NCBI GenBank assembly: GCA_964016885.1
Contig: OZ024742.1
Coordinates: 365,455,877 to 365,519,876, forward strand
DNA length: 64,000 nucleotides
Source of the DNA: Eledone cirrhosa
Taxonomy: Eukaryota; Mollusca; Cephalopoda; Octopoda; Eledonidae
Reading direction: 5' to 3'
The notes under the pieces: model-generated
Told to the model about the DNA's origin: nothing
The model's database searches: none
What the model saw: only the letters and a program-made list of their open reading frames with translations
Shown here: positions 48,777 through 61,499 of the stretch, one piece after another
Numbering within the stretch: the stretch's first letter is position 1
Layout of the letters: each line of letters begins with the position of its first letter
Translations under genes and position numbers: made by a program

Positions 48777-49155
48777 TCCTTTGTCAGTGTTGAACAAACG
48801 AGCAACGGTGGTTGCTAGACACTACGGCTTAATACGGGATGTTTGTTTACAAACACACCGAGCATTATAATAAATGTTCGGTGAATCCATACGTGCATAT
48901 ATATATGTGTGCATGTATGTATATATATATATACATACTACTGTACGTCGGTATACATATATGTATGTACGTGTACATACTTATATTTAAGTAACAGCCG
49001 TACTAAGAGTGGGAAATGAAATATCGTTTCATTTTTTCCGTTTATCGTTTTCGGTGCACCCGGCCGATTAACCCACTCGATATGTAAATTGGGCTACCCA
49101 GCCGTTAATATGCATAAGGTAAGTATATACGTTCAACAGTCTGGCAGGAAGGTAT

Positions 49156-49198
49156 ACGTTGCTGACGATAGCTAACAAGCTTGAAACTAGTACAGCGT
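49156..49198 (+). ncRNA. hammerhead-ribozyme-like motif, unit 2
   Basis: Identical to the unit 1 motif. With cleavage after 48770 and 49192 the released RNA would be 422 nt, one full unit. Confidence 0.6.
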
Positions 49199-49470
49199 TC
49201 CTTTGTCAGTGTCGAACAAACGAGCAACGGTGGTTGCTAGACACTACGGCTCAATACGGGATGTTTGTTTACAAACACACCGAGCATTATAATAAATATT
49301 CGGTGAATCCATACGTGCATATATATATGTGTGCATGTATGTATATATATATATACATACTACTGTACGTCGGTATACATATATGTATGTACGTGTACAT
49401 ACTTATATTTAAGTAACAGCCGTACTAAGGGTGGGAAATGAAATATCGTTTCATTTTTTCCGTTTATATA

Positions 49471-50339
49471 TATATACTTATATATATATATCAAAATGAA
49501 AATCCGAAGGCAAGGTAAAATTCCATTCATTTAATCACGACACATGTTTAAATAAGAGATGGATCGATTGTGAAGCCATGATCGATTATCACTGATCTCA
49601 TCAGGTGAAAATGAATTGTCTTCAAATTCTTGATATGAGGGACAAAAATAACGATGTTCTCTCCCAGAATTCATACCCTCGTATGAAGACACACCAGTCA
49701 GAGACACGGCGACTGCTATTAACTTCAGTTGAGGTCATAAAAGTTTTCAGATCTCTGTCGCTGCAAAAGACGCTGGACATCAACGAAATCTGTAAGGATA
49801 CAGTTAGTCACAGTTAATGTGAGTGGGTACACACACATTCCACACCCACATACACCGGCTCGAGATCAAAGAAAAATATATACATATATATACACACATC
49901 AACACAGTATTAAACTTGTAGAGTTAGTGTGGGTGGGTACACACACTCTCTCACACACACCGAAGCGATGTCCGAGAAAAAAACAAATATAAGAAAACAA
50001 ATATAATAAAACAAATATAAGAATGTACCAACGCAGCACTCACCGAAAGTTAGTTCACAAAACAACAGAAGCTATATTGGTCAAATCTCAATTTGACGAT
50101 GTAAATTGGAAATATTGAGTTAACCAACGCCGCACATACACACACACACATACACACACACACACACACGCCCGCGCGCAAGTAAGTTCAGTTCAATGTT
50201 CTGCTATACGTGTATAGATTGAATTGTAACATCCATATCTTCATTGGAGATATACAAAAGCGTGGAGAACTTAATATTGCTAACATAAAGTTGTTGGACC
50301 ATTTTACACAACCAATAATGCACCTTACTATATATATAT
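49471..50339. other. PLE upstream region, no gene recognised
   Basis: A 70-codon frame at 49605-49817 has no recognisable product. GGTAAAATTCCATT at 49513 reappears at 53983 just past the PLE stop, in the same orientation, so this stretch may include a PLE terminal repeat. CTGATGAGATCAG on the minus strand near 49600-49612 is a hammerhead-like core without the GAAA. Short (CA)n tracts lie at 50140-50170. Confidence 0.4.
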
Positions 50340-50398
50340 ATATGTACCAACAACCAACAACTTAATTTATAAAATCATTTTTTTAAGAAAAATTCTTT

Positions 50399-51748
50399 TT
50401 GGATTTTGTGAAGAAAATAAATTTGTTGAAAGCACAAGTGAAGCCATTTTTTCTTCCCCCCTGTCTTAATATACCTAACTGTACCAAGGATTACACACAT
50501 TTTCCAATATTCTATCCCCTTGTACAAGACAGAATGGCTAACACACGTTCAAAATCCTCTACTGAATCCCTCAAATCGGATACACTACTACAGGAAATAT
50601 CAGAAAAACTCACCATAATAATAGATAAATATAATTCCCTTACGAATGCCGTACAAGAAATGGAACAACAAACACGCAGCTATAGGGAAAAACTTGATTC
50701 ACTAATTACAGACCGACAAAAACAAGAACAAACCTTTTCTCCTGAAATAGCTACACATGAACAGAACTCCATCACCAATAATGCATTCAAAGAATGGAAT
50801 GAACTGAACCTAGAAAAAGAAGCCTACAGAAAAAGAAACCAAATGAAAAACATTTGGAACCCATTATTAAATCAAAGGAAACAGGCATACTGGAAAGCCT
50901 TGAGGAGTGAAAACCTAGCAGACACATACGAAATATGGCGTAGCAAGGAACCAGTTATCCTCCCGAGAAAATTCCGAATTAAAGAAATACCATCGGAATC
51001 AAAGGAAGAAACTGCAACAAGACTAAATCTAGCACTCCAAACACTTGAGACCGAAATCAACCTACTCCGCCTAAGAGTGCCAAAATTCAAAGAGAAATTT
51101 GAAAAATGCGACACCACCATCCAAGAGGAAATAAACAAAAGAAGCAGCGACAATGTACGTGAAAAACTCCTTAACCTATGGCAGACAGATACAACTAGAG
51201 AGGAGTTAAAATCAAAGAAAATCTTGGAGTCAAGAACTCAATGGCTTCAAGAATATGAAGATAACTATGGGAAAGACCAAATAAAACCCAGAAAACAAAC
51301 CCATAGGAAACCCCAGAACTCAGGAAAATATAACAACACAAGAAATGAAGCACCCACACACAATAAACCAACAACAACCAGATATTGGGTAACCCCAAAC
51401 ACACAACTACATACAGACCCAATACTCAACACCAGAACCAGATACAACCACTGCCATAACACCAAGAACAATCACCGGAGACAAAATCAAAGACACATGA
51501 ATACTGAACGAATCAACAGAAGAACCAGACCCCCATACAGCAACGGCCACGCAAGAGTCTATCGCCCAACCAGTTACCGACATGAAGTTCCGACGGGCCA
51601 AAGGTTTCACCACAACAGAAACACCCCTATCCCAAATGGCACCCATTTTTTAGGACTAGGGGCCTCGCACCAAATGAAAGAAAAAAAGAAAAAAGCACCA
51701 CCTTTCAAGTGGCACCTGACGAGAAAGAACCAATCGAACCGAAAATAA
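50399..51748 (+). pseudogene. PLE N-terminal region
   Basis: A 449-codon frame. After a leader-like start, MANTRSKSSTESLKSDTLLQ (50534) is a more likely start for the protein, followed by a predicted coiled-coil (EISEKLTIIIDKYNSLTNAV then QEMEQQTRSYREKL) and a K/R/N-rich low-complexity zone. The frame ends at 51748, but the RT frame takes over around an A-rich slippery run (51676-51696), so this and the next entry were probably one protein. No catalytic motif is visible. Confidence 0.6.
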
Positions 51749-53969
51749 TCAATATATCAGCCAAGAAATTAACACAACCAGAAATACAACTGTTAGAAAA
51801 TGGACTGAAGTTCACTTCCACTCCGAAAGCAGATACAGCCGATGTTATAAAAGACACAGAAGAATACTGTCGAAAATTACGCTTAGGAGAATTCTTCCAG
51901 GGTGTACAATACGAGGAAGAATCACTGGTGAAAAACAAAAAGAACTTCACACCCCCGCTAAATAGAGATAAATACCTGGAGGAATACATAACCTGCCTTC
52001 GCCGATCAGCACGTACAAATACGGCCGAGACGAAACACAAATGCAACATCCCTACAGACCAACTACTAGCATTGAACAAGCTACAAAGAGATTCCTCAAT
52101 AATAATAAAAGAAGCGGACAAAGGTGGAGCAATCGTCATCATGGACACAAACCACTACAAAGATATGGTCCTAGCACACTTGAATGACGAAAACTTCTAC
52201 AGGAAAATCACTAAAAACGAAGAAAGGAAATCGAGGAACCAAATAGGCAAACTAACAACAAAGTACCAAAACAACCTAACACCAAAAGAATTAGATTACC
52301 TAACCAACTTCGAAATGAAAACCAGCAATTTCTATGGATTACCAAAAATTCACAAATCCATAGAAATCCCAAACAACATAAAAGGGAAAAATACATCGAA
52401 GCACCGTAACCGACAGACTTAAAATTACGCCCCATTATTGCTGGCCCAGCCTCAAGCACACAACGTGTAAGCAACCTATTAGACATCATACACAAACCTC
52501 TATGTAAAAAAGTTCCAAGCTACATCAGAGATCATATGGAATTCCTTAACTATATCCCCCCAAAAGTACACCAGGATACAATCCTAGTCAGTTTTGATGT
52601 AATAAGCCTGTACAGTAACATCCCACACGACCTAGGGATTGAAGCTGTGGACTTCTGGATTACAAAACACTCAAGTCACATTTCAGAAAGATTCCCCAAA
52701 GAATTCATCTTGGAAGGACTTAAATTAGTATTGGAAAACAACCACTTCCTCTTTGACAACGAACTTTATCTACAAATAAAAGGAACAGCCATGGGTACCA
52801 AAGTGGCCCCTACATATGCAACGCTCGTTATGGGTCACTTAGAGGCAAAATTATATTCCCAACTACAGATAACATTCAGTCACGACTTCGCCTTCTACAT
52901 TAATAAAAACTGGAAACGTTACCTAGATGACTGCTTCATCTTCTGGAACAGAAGCCAAACAGACCTACAAAAATGTTATTCGATCCTAAACAGGCTTCAT
53001 GAAGCCATACAATTCACTATGGAATGTAACGAAAAGGAACTGCCCTTTCTAGATATCCTCATCATTAAAGAAGGGGAAAATATCATAACGGACCTATTTT
53101 GCAAACCCACTGACACACACCAATACTTAAATTTCCGGTCAGCACACCCCTCACATACGAAAAGGAACATTCCCTTCAACATGGCAAGGCGCATCTGCAC
53201 TATAGCAACACACCCCGTACTACAAGAAAAAAGATTATGTGACCTGAAAAAATTCCTTAAAAAACAAGAATACCCGATGAAACTCATCAACGCAGCCATC
53301 TCCAAGGCTAAGAACATCCCAATAACAACACTGAGAAAACCAAACCCACAACATAAAAAAGAAAACCCTGCTATCTCTTTTGTCATCACTCACAACCCAG
53401 GGAACATCAACATTGTGAAAACTGCTAAGCAGTATCTCCCGATTCTACAGCAATCTACCAAAATGAATGCACTTTTAAAAAACACACAGATAATTTATAG
53501 TAGACGCCAAGCACCCAACCGTAAAAAACTAATTACCAAGGCAAAATTTACGACCAACATGGAATCAATGCAAGTGACGAAATGCGGGGACCCTAGATGT
53601 GGAACCTGTGAACTCATCGAAGAGGGCAAACAATTGTCCTTCAAAAACCATGATAATTTCAAGGTCAATGCTAACATGAACTGCAAAACGAAAAACCTAA
53701 TATATTGCGCAACATGTCCACAGTGTAAAGAGTATTACATTGGGGAAACCGGAACGGGATTACATGATAGAGTCCGGGTACATAAACAACAGATTAAAGA
53801 CCCCACAGTCAGAAATACCACATGTAGCGCACACTTTGCATCATGCGGGAAGGGAAAATTCACAATCTTCCCTTTCTTCAAGATATGGTCGGATAACGAA
53901 CATTTCCGCAGATATAACGAAGAATTCTTCATTGAAAAATTTAAACCACTACTGAACACGAAAAAATGA
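51709..53969 (+). pseudogene. PLE reverse transcriptase / GIY-YIG endonuclease
   Basis: Two frames. 51709-52422 includes IIIKEADKGGAIVIMDTNHY and NFYGLPKIHKS, typical of the RT N-terminal motifs of PLEs. After a frameshift near 52390 the second frame (open from about 52416, with the first Met at 52536) continues DLKLRPIIAGPASSTQRVSN, then motif A LVSFDVISLYSNIPH, motif B GTAMGTKVAPTYATLVMG and motif C YLDD (52920-52931). The C-terminus has CGDPRCGTCELI, then YCATCPQCKEYYIGETGTGL then HDRVRVHKQQI, the GIY-YIG nuclease with its preceding Cys cluster, ending PLLNTKK. One frameshift inside the RT prevents a single product, although each motif is intact. Confidence 0.88.
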
Positions 53970-54054
53970 ATTAACACTCGGAGGTAAAATTCCATTTCAC
54001 TACCCCCCCCCTCTTCTTATGTATACACATGAATATCTGAGTGAACGGTGAAAC

Positions 54055-55680
<1,626 letters not shown>

Positions 55681-55689
55681 TGAACAAAG

Positions 55690-56287
55690 GACTAACTTTG
55701 GGATGGACGTAGAAAAATTCTTCAGGAAAATAAGAAGAAAAAAATAATTATTCACAAACTTGGCAGGTGCGATTTGCCTGTGACCATTCTCAACACAAAA
55801 GCAATGCTAAAAGCTTTTTCCCCTGAATAAAGGAATTTTTCGAGAATGACCGGGGCAGGCCACACTTGCTACATTTCTCCCCACCCAACCCTACTCACTG
55901 TCTCAACTCATTACTGCTATGAACACTTTTTCAACACACCTACATCCATGCACTTATTAAAGGGGGAGAAAAGAAACCCCCACCACACCACAGACATGTT
56001 AAATCCCTATATATAGAACAACACACCACATACACATCAGTTTGACAAGCGCACCTCAGCGTGAAAGGTCTTTCTAAAAACGAAACAATACCTCCTACGT
56101 TAACCAAGAACTCCTAAGACCTAACCAACAACCAACAACTTAATTAATAAAATAATTTTTTTAAGAAACATTCTTTTGGGATTTTGTGAAGAAAATAAAT
56201 TTGTTGAAAGCACAAGTGAAGCCATTTTTTCTTCCCCATGTCTTAATATACCTAACTGTACCAAGGATTACACACATTTTCCAATAT
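55690..56287 (+). mobile_element. PLE 5' segment, cut off by (TA)n
   Basis: 56122-56287 matches 50344-50508 almost exactly (AACAACCAACAACTTAAT ... GATTACACACATTTTCCAAT). The upstream 430 bp (GGGATGGACGTAGAAAAATT to GAAACAATACCTCC) are probably its leader, which the 50 kb copy lacks. Coding sequence stops after about 30 codons at a TA tract. Confidence 0.7.
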
Positions 56288-56305
56288 ATATATATATATA
56301 TATTT

Positions 56306-56385
<80 letters not shown>

Positions 56386-56391
56386 TTCGTT
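56284..56391. repeat. (TA)n microsatellite
   Basis: TA tract joining the PLE piece to a fold-back. Confidence 0.95.
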
Positions 56392-56441
56392 TCTGAATTT
56401 GTTTAGCAAGATACTTTATCTCAAAACGTGTGTTGAAACCG

Positions 56442-57262
56442 ATATTGTTATACTTTGGGAGGGTTATCATCCCAATAAGAAACACACGCACCAGTTGCTT
56501 TCACTTCAATTTATTATAAATTAAATTTATAAATTTCCGGTTGGTTGGTTGGTTGCACAACCAGAAGATTGTTCATATATTGTCAAAGTTCTTTCGTCAC
56601 ACATTCTGTGACCTCTTCAATGACTGGGGATTCTTTTCTTTGTTTTTGTGCCTCTCCTTTGTTCTGTCCTTCGCCATCTTGTTTTTGTGTGTGTTGTGTG
56701 CTTATTTTGCGCATGTGTTACATCCGGGTATCTGTGTGTGTTTATATTTGTTAATTTATTTGTTTATTTACATGTTACTGGTTGGTTGTTTGTTCTATGT
56801 GTGTGGGTGTTTTCATTTTGTCCTTAATTGTAAATTGTGATGTTGCTTTTCCATTCATGCAACATCACAACTTACAATTAAGGACAAAATGAAAACACAC
56901 ACACACATAGAACAAACAATCAACCAGTAACATGTAAATAAACAAATAAATAAACAAATATAAACACACACAGACACCCGGATGTAACACATGCGCAAAC
57001 TAAGCACACAACACACACAAAAACAAGATGGCGTAGGACAGAACAAAGGAGAGGCACAAAAACAAAGAAAAGAATCCCAGTCACTGAAGAGGTCACAGAA
57101 TGTGTGACGAAAGAACTTTGACAATATATGAACAATCGTCTGGTTGTGGAACCAACCAACCAACCGGAAATTTATAAATTTAATTTATAATAAATTGGAG
57201 TGAAAGAAACTGGTGCGTGTGTTTCTTATTGGCAACATGACCCTCCCAAAGTATAACAATAT
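56442..57262. mobile_element. 820-bp fold-back element
   Basis: ATTGTTATACTTTGGGAGGG on the left is answered by CCCTCCCAAAGTATAACAAT on the right. Arms of about 405 bp are about 95 percent complementary by eye, and the centre is GATGTTGC TTTTCCATTCAT GCAACATC at 56839-56866. Both arms contain the TGTGACCTCTTCA region, whose reverse reads CTGAAGAGGTCACAGAATGT, GTGAC, GAAAG: a hammerhead-like core with poor stems. (TA)n flanks both sides. No protein is credible. Confidence 0.85.
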
Positions 57263-57303
57263 TTATATATATATATATATATATATATAAATATATATAT
57301 ATA

Positions 57304-57391
<88 letters not shown>

Positions 57392-57395
57392 CACT
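57263..57395. repeat. (TA)n microsatellite
   Basis: TA tract between the fold-back and the 422-bp-family copy. Confidence 0.95.
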
Positions 57396-57920
57396 TATAT
57401 AAATATAAGTATGTATACGTACATACATATATGTATACAGACGTACAGTAGTATGTATATACATACATACATGCACACTTATATATATGTACGTATGGGT
57501 TTACCGAACATCTATATATTAATTTCAACAACGTTAGTATTCCGTGTGTCATAATTCGCGATTATCATTGGTTCATAGGTTTCAAACGACTCCGCCCACT
57601 TCAACGACGCCAAACTTAAGTTAATACGCATACTGCCAATGAGGGAGTGAGAGGGGAGAGTAAGAAATAGAGAGGCAAAGTGAACGCTGTAACTATTACC
57701 ATGTGTGCGTGTGTAAATCTGCGTGCCTGTGCGCGTTTCCATGCGTGTATGTGTGTGTACGTGGGGCATTCCACAATCGCCACGCAGTTTATCCGTCTCT
57801 GTGCCTGTCTGTCAGTCTAGCATACACAGAGTTGTGAAGGGAGTAAATAGGGACCTTTTTTAACATTGACCGACATCTTTTATATTTATTATTGTGTCAT
57901 TTTTTTGTCAATTGCTCGAA

Positions 57921-58169
57921 ATGAATACAGATAATAAAAGCAATTCGACTTTATCAAACAGTGAACTTCAGCGGCGACGGCGTGCAGCCAGGAATGAAGA
58001 AAAACGGGCCGAACAGCGCCATCGGAACGCCGAACTTCAGAGGCGAAGACGTGCCGCCATGAATGAAGAGGAGCTGGCTGAACAACGCCAACGAAACACT
58101 GGCGCCAAGCAGCGACGGCGTGCTGCGATGGTTGAAGGCGAACTGGCTGAACATCATCCTTTATATTAA
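57921..58169 (+). pseudogene. repeat-peptide ORF inside the Helitron
   Basis: From MNTDNKSNSTLSNSELQRRR the protein has three 23-residue repeats (ELQRRRRAARNEEKRAEQRH, ELQRRRRAAMNEEELAEQRQ, and a worn third), highly charged and likely helical. The DNA repeat is 69 bp. Similar R/E-rich repeats occur near the N-termini of some invertebrate Helitron proteins, so this may be a truncated remnant of one; that link is from memory of the family type and is tentative. The frame ends HHPLY* just before the Helitron-like TCTATATC. Confidence 0.4.
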
Positions 58170-58503
58170 TTATCTATATCTATATCTACATATAATATAA
58201 AAGATTGGAACTTCCATCATCCCTTTGAGAAACGTGGAACAACCACGTCTATGCAATGATACACGTTTTACAGTCAGGCAGAAGATGAACCATCTCCTAG
58301 AGGTCACTATTCTAGGTGGGAGCACATAGAATTGTTCATATACTATGCACAAACGGTACAACGAGAATCTGGTATATTTGGATGAATTATTTTTTACTGT
58401 TTTCTCTATCACACAGAGACCACGGACTCGCCTCATACTGTAACCAGACAAACATCCAATGCAGTCATTTTCTCTTTTACCTGTCTTCTATTATCATCTG
58501 TTT

Positions 58504-58521
58504 ACCCGGGCGAAGCTGGGT
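58504..58521 (+). terminator. Helitron 3' hairpin
   Basis: ACCCGG/CTGGGT stem of 6 bp (one G-T) with a GCGAAG loop, followed by ACGTCAG and CTAG. It is thought to signal the end of rolling-circle transposition. Confidence 0.75.
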
Positions 58522-58635
58522 ACGTCAGCTAGTTTATTATAATGCTCAGTTTGTTTGTAAACAAACAGCCCGAATTATTAGCCGTACAGTGTTCGGCAAC
58601 CATAGTTTCCCTTTTGTTCAACACTGACAAAGGAT

Positions 58636-58676
58636 CAATGAACTAGTTTCTAGCTTATTAGCTGTCATCAGCACCG
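58636..58676 (-). ncRNA. hammerhead-ribozyme-like motif
   Basis: Minus strand: CGGTG, CTGATGA (58665-58671), AGCT-AATA-AGCT, GAA (58648-58650), ACTAGT, cleavage base T, CATTG pairing with CGGTG over 5 bp (two G-U). Stem I differs in sequence from the 48.7 kb units but still pairs. Confidence 0.6.
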
Positions 58677-58768
58677 TATACCTTCCTGTCAGTCTCTTGA
58701 ACTTTCCTTATGCATATTTCCTTATGCATATATTTCCTTATGCATATTAGCGGCTGAGCGGCCTAATC

Positions 58769-59345
<577 letters not shown>

Positions 59346-59517
59346 TATATATATAAGAACATGATCTTTTGTTTTAATAAAAAAAGCGAGATCTCCTATA
59401 CGAGTGAAAGTATAAGGAGAAAAAAATCGAAAATGCAACTCAAGAATATTAATTTATTCCCTTTGCCGGTTTTATAGTTCTTATGTCTTTCAAAAGTAGA
59501 ATTGAGATGGAGGGTTT

Positions 59518-59960
59518 GTGGTTTGTCGAGACAAAGATTTAACTGATACAATCAAACTTTCCTACTCGACTACCAAAATCATAGCCCAGAATATGGCGAA
59601 AATTAACAATAGAAATCTGGAAATTATATATAGGGAGATAACTCACAATAGCAACATAGAAACACTGATAGAATACGAAGTAAAAAGGAGTAGTAAGTCT
59701 TATAGATATATTGGTATAACTTCTACTAGATTCAAGGAAAGGTGGTACAACCATCGCCACTCATTTAAAAGAGCTGATATAGCACAGCCCTGTCGGAACT
59801 AATTTGGTCGCTAAAATATTTGAATATTCCCTTTCTTAGACAAAACTCTCACACGCTTTTTCCATACATAAATGGATCTATATCTAAGGGGTGTGAATTC
59901 TGCACCACAGAAACTCTCCACATCATAAATAGTAAACATAAAATTATCAATAAACGCTGA
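59518..59960 (+). pseudogene. PLE GIY-YIG endonuclease remnant
   Basis: MAKINNRNLEIIYREITHNS and YRYIGITSTRFKERWYNHRH then SFKR form the YIG-type nuclease core (Y-IG, then R and the H in place of the usual E-side residues). The frame breaks near 59795. The next frame carries SELIWSLKYLNIPF and GCEFCTTETLHIINSKHKII then NKR, matching the C-terminal Cys pair and NKR end typical of one PLE lineage. It is a different PLE from the 50 kb one. RT is absent. Confidence 0.65.
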
Positions 59961-60512
59961 GTTTTTTAATTCTTGTCTACACAAAATTAATAAGACATTT
60001 CATAGAGTATTTAATTAAAACTTAAATAACATTAAATAGAACACCAAATAATTAATTAAACATTCATAAATCTATAGATACATATAACATCAGCATCAAA
60101 GTACAAATATCTAAAATTAGAATTAGTATCAGCGGGAAAAGAATCTAGTATAAAATAAAATAAAAAACAAATAATAAAAATAGAATAACAGTCCATACAT
60201 ACATAACTAAGAATTAAACTAACAATCTGGTAACTTGATATCTTTGCCAGTTCACAAGCAGCAACACCAGTTGAGATATCTATCTCCCACTCATATAAGA
60301 ACTACTGCTGAAAAGTTTTTGCACATATGCTTGCTAGTCGGTGAAGTGAATAACTCGTATGACCGGTAACATATCAATGGATGTTTACATCTCGGGTGGA
60401 TTTTTGTCTGGAGAGAACATGTAGGGCAGCTGTTATACAACTGCCATACGTCTTCGAAATACGTTTAACAAAATATATCGGGATGGACAAATGAAATCGT
60501 TTTTCTTGTTTA

Positions 60513-60515
<3 letters not shown>
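59961..60515. other. AT-rich spacer
   Basis: No gene or repeat family recognised. Confidence 0.5.
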
Positions 60516-60603
<88 letters not shown>

Positions 60604-60622
60604 TGACATTAGGAACATAGTA
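60516..60622. repeat. (TA)n plus the ATCAGTGACATTAGGAACAT tag
   Basis: The TA tract is followed by a short sequence that recurs after the microsatellites at 61069 and, more diverged, 62691. Confidence 0.8.
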
Positions 60623-60931
60623 CCTCACACTCCTACGGTCAAGACGCTGTCTTTTTCTCCTCGTCAAAGTTTGCCTGTTCTTATGTTCGAAATGAATTAT
60701 TGACTTGATATTTTTCCTTTTTTCCTCTCTTTACGTTGCCTCACCCATCGTGTCTGTTTACATGTCTTTCTCTTTCACCACCCAATTCTTTTTATCCCAA
60801 TAACTTATTTCAGTTATTGATTCGCCCTAGACTGAGGTATCTTGTCTCCAACGCGAAGATATACCTATGATGCCTAGTTGACAACTGATGATGGATAATC
60901 CTAACTTCTAATTTCTAATTTTTCATTATAA

Positions 60932-61156
<225 letters not shown>

Positions 61157-61331
61157 TTGTACGTGTGTGTTAGATAGTTATCGAGGTATGTATTTACACT
61201 TTAATTTATACTTTTAATTATCGTCTACTCTGCCTTCCATGGGTTATAAATTCCATATACTGGTGGTTTTTCCCTGTTTGATTGATGGCGCACTATCTCT
61301 CTCTCTAGTGTGTTACCTTTTCAACATATTG

Positions 61332-61332
<1 letters not shown>

Positions 61333-61390
<58 letters not shown>

Positions 61391-61392
61391 TG
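61333..61392. repeat. (TA)n microsatellite
   Basis: TA tract at the 3' side of the minus-strand ribozyme-bearing repeat. Confidence 0.95.
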
Positions 61393-61428
61393 AAAAAGAA
61401 TACAAGAGCGTCTACAACATCAAAAGAT

Positions 61429-61490
61429 TTTTATTGGCTAACAATGTTTCTTCCTTACGTGTAACCGTAGGATTCGTCAGAGCTATAAAA
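61429..61490 (-). ncRNA. hammerhead-ribozyme-like motif
   Basis: Minus strand: GCT next to CTGACGA (61474-61480), stem II TCCT/AGGA and ACG/CGT with one bulged A and an outer A-A, GAA (61448-61450), stem III ACATTGT, cleavage base T (61440), AGC. Stem I is 3 bp, a small internal loop, then 6 A-T pairs. A third distinct repeat family by sequence. Confidence 0.5.
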
Positions 61491-61499
61491 GGGGTTTGA

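Larger units (their letters stand above)
48727..49470 (+). mobile_element. tandem 422-bp ribozyme-bearing repeat (retrozyme-like)
   Basis: Two units in direct tandem. Unit 1 runs from ACGTTGCTGACGATAGCTAA (48734) to the next ACGTTGCTGACG (49156), a period of 422 bp; unit 2 ends near 49470. Order within a unit: hammerhead motif, GTTTGTTTACAAACACACCG, AGCATTATAATAAATGTTCG, a TA/TG microsatellite, ACATACTTATATTTAAGTAA, TCGTTTTCGGTGCACCCGGC, GCCGTTAATATGCATAAGG, CTGGCAGGAAGG. The units are nearly identical. No open frame. Metazoan retrozymes are non-coding tandem repeats with type I hammerheads that give circular RNA; this copy matches that description. Confidence 0.65.
50340..53999 (+). mobile_element. 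Penelope-like element (PLE)
   Basis: A leader from CCAACAACCAACAACTTAAT, an N-terminal region, RT, and a GIY-YIG endonuclease, ending at a (C)n run and a 1.6 kb (TG/TA)n tract. The combination of a PLE-type RT (FDVISLYSNIPH, GTAMGT, YLDD) and C-terminal GIY-YIG defines this class. Frameshifts at about 51680 and 52390 separate three frames; catalytic motifs are intact. Confidence 0.88.
57511..58532 (+). mobile_element. non-autonomous Helitron, 1,022 bp
   Basis: The 5' end is TC (57511, TCTATATATTAATTTC). The 3' end is CTAG at 58529-58532, preceded 7 nt earlier by the hairpin ACCCGGGCGAAGCTGGGT (58504-58521). It sits between host A and T with no target duplication, the rule for Helitrons. No Rep or helicase is present; the only frame is the small repeat protein piece at 57921. 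An internal TCTATATCTATATCTACATA at 58173 resembles a second Helitron 5' end, so a smaller element may be nested or fused. Confidence 0.78.
57396..58760 (-). mobile_element. 422-bp-family copy, split by a Helitron
   Basis: Minus-strand copy in two parts. 57396-57510 matches the microsatellite/ACTTATATTTAAG end (GTATGGGTTTACCGAACA on plus). 58533-58760 carries TTTATTATAATGCTCAGTTT then GTTTGTAAAC, the hammerhead motif and CTTCCTGTCAGTC. Joining the halves across the Helitron restores the family sequence seen at 48870 and 59030 without gain or loss of a base. Confidence 0.75.

Noticed and set aside
49590..49625. hammerhead on the minus strand (CTGATGAGATCAG)
   Set aside because: The GAAA is replaced by GATC and no stem I partner is visible.
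50077..50118. hammerhead near the PLE 5' side (CTCAAT, TTGACGA, GAAAT, ATTGAG)
   Set aside because: Stem I pairs, but the core C is T, there is no stem III and stem II is weak.
57068..57125. hammerhead in the 56.4-57.3 kb fold-back (CTGAAGA ... GAAAG)
   Set aside because: Stem II is good but stem III and stem I are not convincing, so it was not listed as a feature.
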